Notes under the pieces: generated by a model | Databases searched by the model: none | What the model saw: only the letters and a program-made list of their open reading frames with translations | Told to the model about the DNA's origin: nothing | DNA from: Lachnoclostridium sp. An138 | Lineage (GTDB): Bacteria > Bacillota > Clostridia > Lachnospirales > Lachnospiraceae | DNA length: 64,000 nucleotides | Assembly: GCF_002160765.1 (NCBI RefSeq) | Contig: NZ_NFLF01000004.1 | Location: 1 to 64,000 of the forward strand | Reading direction: 5' to 3' | In this document: one piece after another, positions 59,807 to 64,000 of the stretch | Layout: each line of letters begins with the position of its first letter | Numbering within the stretch: position 1 is the first letter of the stretch | Position numbers and translations under genes: made by a program

Positions 59807-60444
59807 TCACGTCCCGTCTCCTTCCCCGGCTGATACAGCCCTTCTGTGTAAATGTAGGCTTCCACCGGAGCCGGGACATAATACCGGATACTACGGCGGT
59901 TCTGTACCTTTTCCCGAATCATATTCGAGGAGATATCAATATTTGTAGTGGAAAGCGGATAGATCCGGGCTCCGAAGCGCTTATTTAAAGCTTCTATCCA
60001 GCTTTCCAGCTCCAGCGGCCGCATTCCATCCCGCACCGCGGCCAGAATAACGCACCGATCGCAGATCCGCTGAGGTTCTTTCCAGGTATGGAAAAGCATC
60101 AGGGAGTCTGCGCCGAGAATAAAATAATAATCTGTATCCGGATTCTTTTCCGTCAGAAATTCCAGCGTCTCATAGGTATAGTGATAATCCTGCGGCGTCC
60201 GCTCAAAATCAGAGACGCGTAAATGAGGATTGTCTGCCACTGCCAGCTCAGCCATTCTGGTGCGCTGCTCCATGCTGGCATGCACCTGTCCTGCCTTGTG
60301 AGGCGGATTTCCGTTGGGCATAATCAGCACATAGTCCAGGGAAAAGGCCTCGCAGGCCTCTTCAGCCAGGATCAGATGTCCTGTATGAATGGGGTCAAAG
60401 GTCCCTCCCAGAATTCCTACCTTCTTTCGTTTTACGGTATCCAT
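59803..60444 (-). CDS. nadD: Nicotinate-nucleotide adenylyltransferase
   Basis: The 213 residues have the nucleotidyltransferase motif GGTFDPIHTGHLILAE near the N-terminus, the substrate segment PNGNPPHK and the C-terminal ISSNMIREKV. It converts nicotinate mononucleotide to deamido-NAD in NAD synthesis. It overlaps yqeK by 4 bases. Confidence 0.96.
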   Translation of the reverse strand: MDTVKRKKVGILGGTFDPIHTGHLILAEEACEAFSLDYVLIMPNGNPPHKAGQVHASMEQRTRMAELAVADNPHLRVSDFERTPQDYHYTYETLEFLTEKNPDTDYYFILGADSLMLFHTWKEPQRICDRCVILAAVRDGMRPLELESWIEALNKRFGARIYPLSTTNIDISSNMIREKVQNRRSIRYYVPAPVEAYIYTEGLYQPGKETGRE

Positions 60445-60502
60445 AAGTCCTGCCTGTCCTTCTCCTGCTTATACCCCGCCGGTCTTCTCTCCGGCTTCGG
60501 AA

Positions 60503-60536
60503 AGAAAATACAGCTACATCGGAAGCTGTATTTTCT
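60503..60536 (-). terminator. Terminator-like hairpin at the end of yhbY
   Basis: AGAAAATACAGCT pairs with AGCTGTATTTTCT, followed by TTTC on the minus strand. It includes the yhbY stop region. nadD may depend on readthrough. Confidence 0.6.
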
Positions 60537-60816
60537 TCTTCTCATTCTTTTCATCCTTGTTTTCCCGGTAAAGAACGATCTTTTTGCCGATGACCTGAAC
60601 GACCTGGGAACGGGTTCTGTCTGCAATCATCTCTGCAATCTCCCGGGGCTCGTCCGCGCAGTTCTGCAGCACGCTGAGCTTAATCAGTTCTCTGGCCGCG
60701 AGAGCCTCTTCCAGAGCGCCGATGAGCTCCGGCGTAACAGAAGCTTTCCCCACCTGAAAAATGGGGTCCATGGTCATGGCAAGGCTTTTTAAATAGGCCC
60801 GTTGTTTGCTTGTCAT
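60514..60816 (-). CDS. yhbY: YhbY-type ribosome assembly RNA-binding protein
   Basis: The 100 residues form a CRM domain (TSKQRAYLKSLAMTMDPIFQ, VGKASVTPELIGALEEAL, LIKLSVLQNC), with the basic C-terminal tail continuing after VVQVIGKKIVLYRE. YhbY binds the precursor large ribosomal subunit. GGAGAAAAT precedes the ATG. Confidence 0.93.
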   Translation of the reverse strand: MTSKQRAYLKSLAMTMDPIFQVGKASVTPELIGALEEALAARELIKLSVLQNCADEPREIAEMIADRTRSQVVQVIGKKIVLYRENKDEKNEKKKIQLPM

Positions 60817-60903
60817 AATTCTATTTTCTCCTTTACTTCTGCGGCAGCCAGGCCGGCGCAGAAAGGCATTCTATTTCTGTATATCGGTAATTATCAAAGC
60901 GGT

Positions 60904-62235
<1,332 letters not shown>

Positions 62236-62267
62236 TCAAATCTGACGACTTGAAGCCTCAAAGTAAC

Positions 62268-62555
62268 TTATTCTGCTGCTACCGGAACGATAGAAACCTG
62301 CTTCTTATCTCTTCCCTTTCTCTCGAATCTTACGATTCCGTCAGTCAGAGCGAACAGGGTATCATCTCCGCCGCGTCCTACGTTCACACCCGGGTGAATC
62401 TTGGTTCCGCGCTGTCTGTAAAGAATGTTTCCAGCCTTTACAAACTGTCCGTCAGCTCTCTTGGCTCCCAGTCTCTTGGACTCGGAATCACGGCCGTTCT
62501 TTGTGGAACCTACTCCCTTTTTATGAGCGAACAACTGAAGGTTCATCTGTAACAT
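62268..62555 (-). CDS. rpmA: 50S ribosomal protein L27
   Basis: The 95 residues begin [14 protein letters not shown]. The leader [10 protein letters not shown] is the Firmicutes extension that must be cut before His by Prp to expose the functional N-terminus near the peptidyl-transferase centre. The rest ([20 protein letters not shown]) is canonical. AGGAGG precedes this ATG; an upstream in-frame start lies in the prp gene. Confidence 0.97.
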   Translation of the reverse strand: MLQMNLQLFAHKKGVGSTKNGRDSESKRLGAKRADGQFVKAGNILYRQRGTKIHPGVNVGRGGDDTLFALTDGIVRFERKGRDKKQVSIVPVAAE

Positions 62556-62559
62556 GATA

Positions 62560-62880
62560 TTACACCTCCTTGAATGCAATCCTGATGTATGATTTTCCAT
62601 AACTTCGTTCAATGTCTGTCAGTCCAAGTACCATGGAATCCACCAGCAGTACGGCTTTCTCAGACAATGGCTCCGGGAAGCTGCAGCTTAAATAGCCGTC
62701 TTTTTGTTCCCCCGAAAAACTGTCTTCTGTGAAGGCTTCTATGGAATTCAGCGTATTCAGTGACAGCACACTGACCGCCGCGCACACAATATCCTCGCCT
62801 TCCTCGCCGTATCCGGCATGTCCTTCTATGGAAAAGCCGGTATACTGTCCGGATCTTTTATATATGGTAACGGCTGTCAT
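62560..62880 (-). CDS. prp: Ribosomal-processing cysteine protease Prp
   Basis: The 106 residues have the Prp catalytic pair: His in [17 protein letters not shown] and Cys at its end ([16 protein letters not shown]). Prp removes the L27 N-terminal extension, and its gene lies between rplU and rpmA, as in other Firmicutes. Confidence 0.95.
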   Translation of the reverse strand: MTAVTIYKRSGQYTGFSIEGHAGYGEEGEDIVCAAVSVLSLNTLNSIEAFTEDSFSGEQKDGYLSCSFPEPLSEKAVLLVDSMVLGLTDIERSYGKSYIRIAFKEV

Positions 62881-62885
62881 GACGA

Positions 62886-63197
62886 TTACTGAACAGAGAT
62901 CTTCTCGATCTTAACTGCCGTGTACTGCTGTCTGTGGCCGTTTTTCTTGTGATATCCAGATTTTCTCTTGTACTTGTAAACGATGACTTTCTTTGCTTTG
63001 CCGTCACCGATTACAGATGCAGTTACCGTAGCGCCGGCTACTGTCGGGGTTCCTACGGTCAGAGTGTCTCCGCCGACTGCCAGAACCTGGTCAAAGTTAT
63101 AAGTCTCGCCTGCCTCTACGCCAAGCTTCTCAACTTTGATTACATCGCCTTCGGATACTTTGTACTGTTTACCACCTGTTGCAATGATTGCGTACAT
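62886..63197 (-). CDS. rplU: 50S ribosomal protein L21
   Basis: The 103 residues are canonical ([18 protein letters not shown] at the start, [14 protein letters not shown] near the end). It is the first gene of the rplU-prp-rpmA-obgE series, with AGGAGG before the ATG and a consensus promoter about 160 bases upstream. Confidence 0.97.
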   Translation of the reverse strand: MYAIIATGGKQYKVSEGDVIKVEKLGVEAGETYNFDQVLAVGGDTLTVGTPTVAGATVTASVIGDGKAKKVIVYKYKRKSGYHKKNGHRQQYTAVKIEKISVQ

Positions 63198-63348
63198 TCT
63201 GTGGCACCTCCTGATTATTTACTCGCCAATTTTGGTGACGCGTCTTTTCCTTCTGCCCATTTCCCTTCTCTTCCTCTGCCTGAAAAAGCGGCCGGATGAA
63301 ACTAGAACGGATAAAAAAGCGCATACTTATACCTCGTTGTGCGGCATC
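63198..63348 (-). promoter_or_regulatory. Leader of the rplU operon (L21 leader-like)
   Basis: About 150 untranslated bases separate the promoter from rplU. The first part (CGGATGCCGCACAACGAGG on the minus strand) is GC-rich and can form hairpins. Autoregulatory L21 leaders are known in Firmicutes at this place. I did not verify the consensus. Confidence 0.4.
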
Positions 63349-63354
63349 CGTAAT

Positions 63355-63383
63355 ATAATAGCACAGGCATACCGGGCTGTCAA
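63355..63383 (-). promoter_or_regulatory. Promoter of the rplU operon
   Basis: TTGACA, 17 bases and TATTAT on the minus strand. Confidence 0.8.
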
Positions 63384-63405
63384 GAGGGGGTTCAGAAATT
63401 TTTGC

Positions 63406-63648
63406 TTTGTGCCTGGGATGATGTGCTGTATTGGACAGAGATACGTGGTGACCGCCAGCCGGCTGAGTATTCCCTCCAGAACCCGCTTCCGCTCCTGTCG
63501 AGCGTAACGGTACTAAGGCCTGCCGGACCAAAAACCGGCCCGGCAAGCCAAGTGCCGACGCTCTCCAAGGGTTCTTCCGGGAATATCTCAGCCGGCAGGC
63601 GCTTCCGCTTCATGCTCTGTCCGATATAGCCCGTCAGAAAGACACAAA
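63406..63648. ncRNA. Long imperfect palindrome, possible 6S-like RNA
   Basis: The sequence folds almost end to end. TGTATTGGACAGAG (63427-63440) pairs with CTCTGTCCGATATA (63615-63628). Then comes an unpaired bubble of 17 and 18 nt, then GCCGGCTGAG-TATTCCC with GGGAATA-CTCAGCCGGC, AGAACCC with GGGTTCT, and GAGCGT with ACGCTC. The inner closed unit is 202 nt, near the size of 6S RNA, which also has a large central bubble. Strand and promoter are unclear. It could alternatively be a repetitive palindromic element. Confidence 0.45.
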
Positions 63649-63720
63649 TAAAAATGTCTTCACTGTGCGTAAAACAGCACGGGCAGGGTATTGGAAAAGC
63701 TACTGGAAATCACGAGATGC

Positions 63721-64000
63721 TTATCTGGCGCAGTGAATTTCAATGGCTCTTTTTACAAACTTGGCTGTTCCTTCGCCGCCGGCTTTGTCGATATTGCGCT
63801 TAAAGCGCTCGTCGTCCACATACATTTTTCCCAGCTCATCAAGAATTTTGTCAGTACAGGTATAGTAATTATCTGTAATAATTTTTTGCAGAGCAATGAT
63901 TTTTTCCTGTACTGCTCTGTCGGATGGCGGAAGCTGCCTCAGCGCTCCAAGCTCAGCAAATATATTCATCATCCGCCGTCCTGCTTCAGCGGAATCACCG
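63721..64000 (-). CDS. MerR-type regulator with TipAS domain, C-terminal part
   Basis: The frame is open to the right edge, so the start is outside the window. The visible 92 residues match the end of the TipAS antibiotic-recognition domain (NYYTCTDKILDELGKMYVDD, ERFKRNIDKAGGEGTAKFVK, AIEIHC). Such proteins pair an N-terminal MerR helix-turn-helix with this ligand domain and activate drug-response genes. The MerR part cannot be seen. Confidence 0.75.
   Translation of the reverse strand, partial: GDSAEAGRRMMNIFAELGALRQLPPSDRAVQEKIIALQKIITDNYYTCTDKILDELGKMYVDDERFKRNIDKAGGEGTAKFVKRAIEIHCAR

Noticed and set aside
63392-63629. Open frames of about 75 codons on both strands in the 6S-like palindrome
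   Set aside because: Long complementary arms make both strands open by symmetry; no ribosome sites or known motifs.

Overview
The window looks like chromosome of a spore-forming, gut-type member of the Lachnospiraceae (Clostridia). It carries an alpha/beta small acid-soluble spore protein, Gram-positive sigma-A promoters, CIRCE and LexA boxes of the Firmicutes type, an L27 protein with the cleavable Firmicutes N-terminus beside the Prp protease, and typical Lachnospiraceae families (DUF3048, DUF4143, WYL, cytidylate-kinase-like). There is no rRNA operon, prophage or CRISPR array. Mobile DNA is limited to a decayed transposase.

Layout. 1-6.5 kb: remnant of an HxlR regulator, a flavin reductase, a spore protein, a tandem WYL pair, a LysR regulator, a short-chain dehydrogenase broken by an in-frame TAG, and a small DMT-type transporter behind a structured leader. 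6.7-10.1 kb: an RNA-repair-like cassette, RtcB ligase, then about 550 nt without a gene that holds two tRNA-like modules, then a slipin/band-7 protein, followed by a polyferredoxin. 10.3-14 kb: a phosphatase, alkylation repair (MGMT, AlkD-like), a lipoprotein and a ZIP transporter. 14.9-26.6 kb: an orphan response regulator and an efflux region with two heterodimeric ABC exporters, a decayed MATE gene behind a probable guanidine-IV riboswitch, and two leader RNAs that end in the same 53-nt sequence. 27-42 kb: DUF4143 ATPase, alcohol dehydrogenase, phospholipase D, MiaB, a four-gene overlapping operon ending in nfo, a CNNM/CBS protein, a beta-CASP nuclease, amidase, nitroreductase and Hsp20 under CIRCE. 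42.3-50 kb: a protein kinase coupled to a protease-fold protein that lacks its serine, then dtd-carB. 50-57 kb: ttcA-like, cysK, an SOS-controlled yneA-like gene, a cobalamin-riboswitch transcript without a cobalamin gene, a tyrosine recombinase, a DUF3048 lipoprotein and lexA. 57-64 kb: a long minus-strand housekeeping series ending rplU-prp-rpmA-obgE-yhbY-nadD-yqeK-rsfS, a long 6S-like palindrome, and the end of a MerR/TipAS regulator at the right edge.

The strongest leads are the RtcB/tRNA-like RNA/slipin cassette, the promoter-riboswitch-small ORF-terminator unit at 53.0-53.6 kb, the paired leader RNAs around the efflux genes, and the 6S-like rod at 63.4-63.6 kb. All calls come from reading the sequence. 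No database search or folding program was run.
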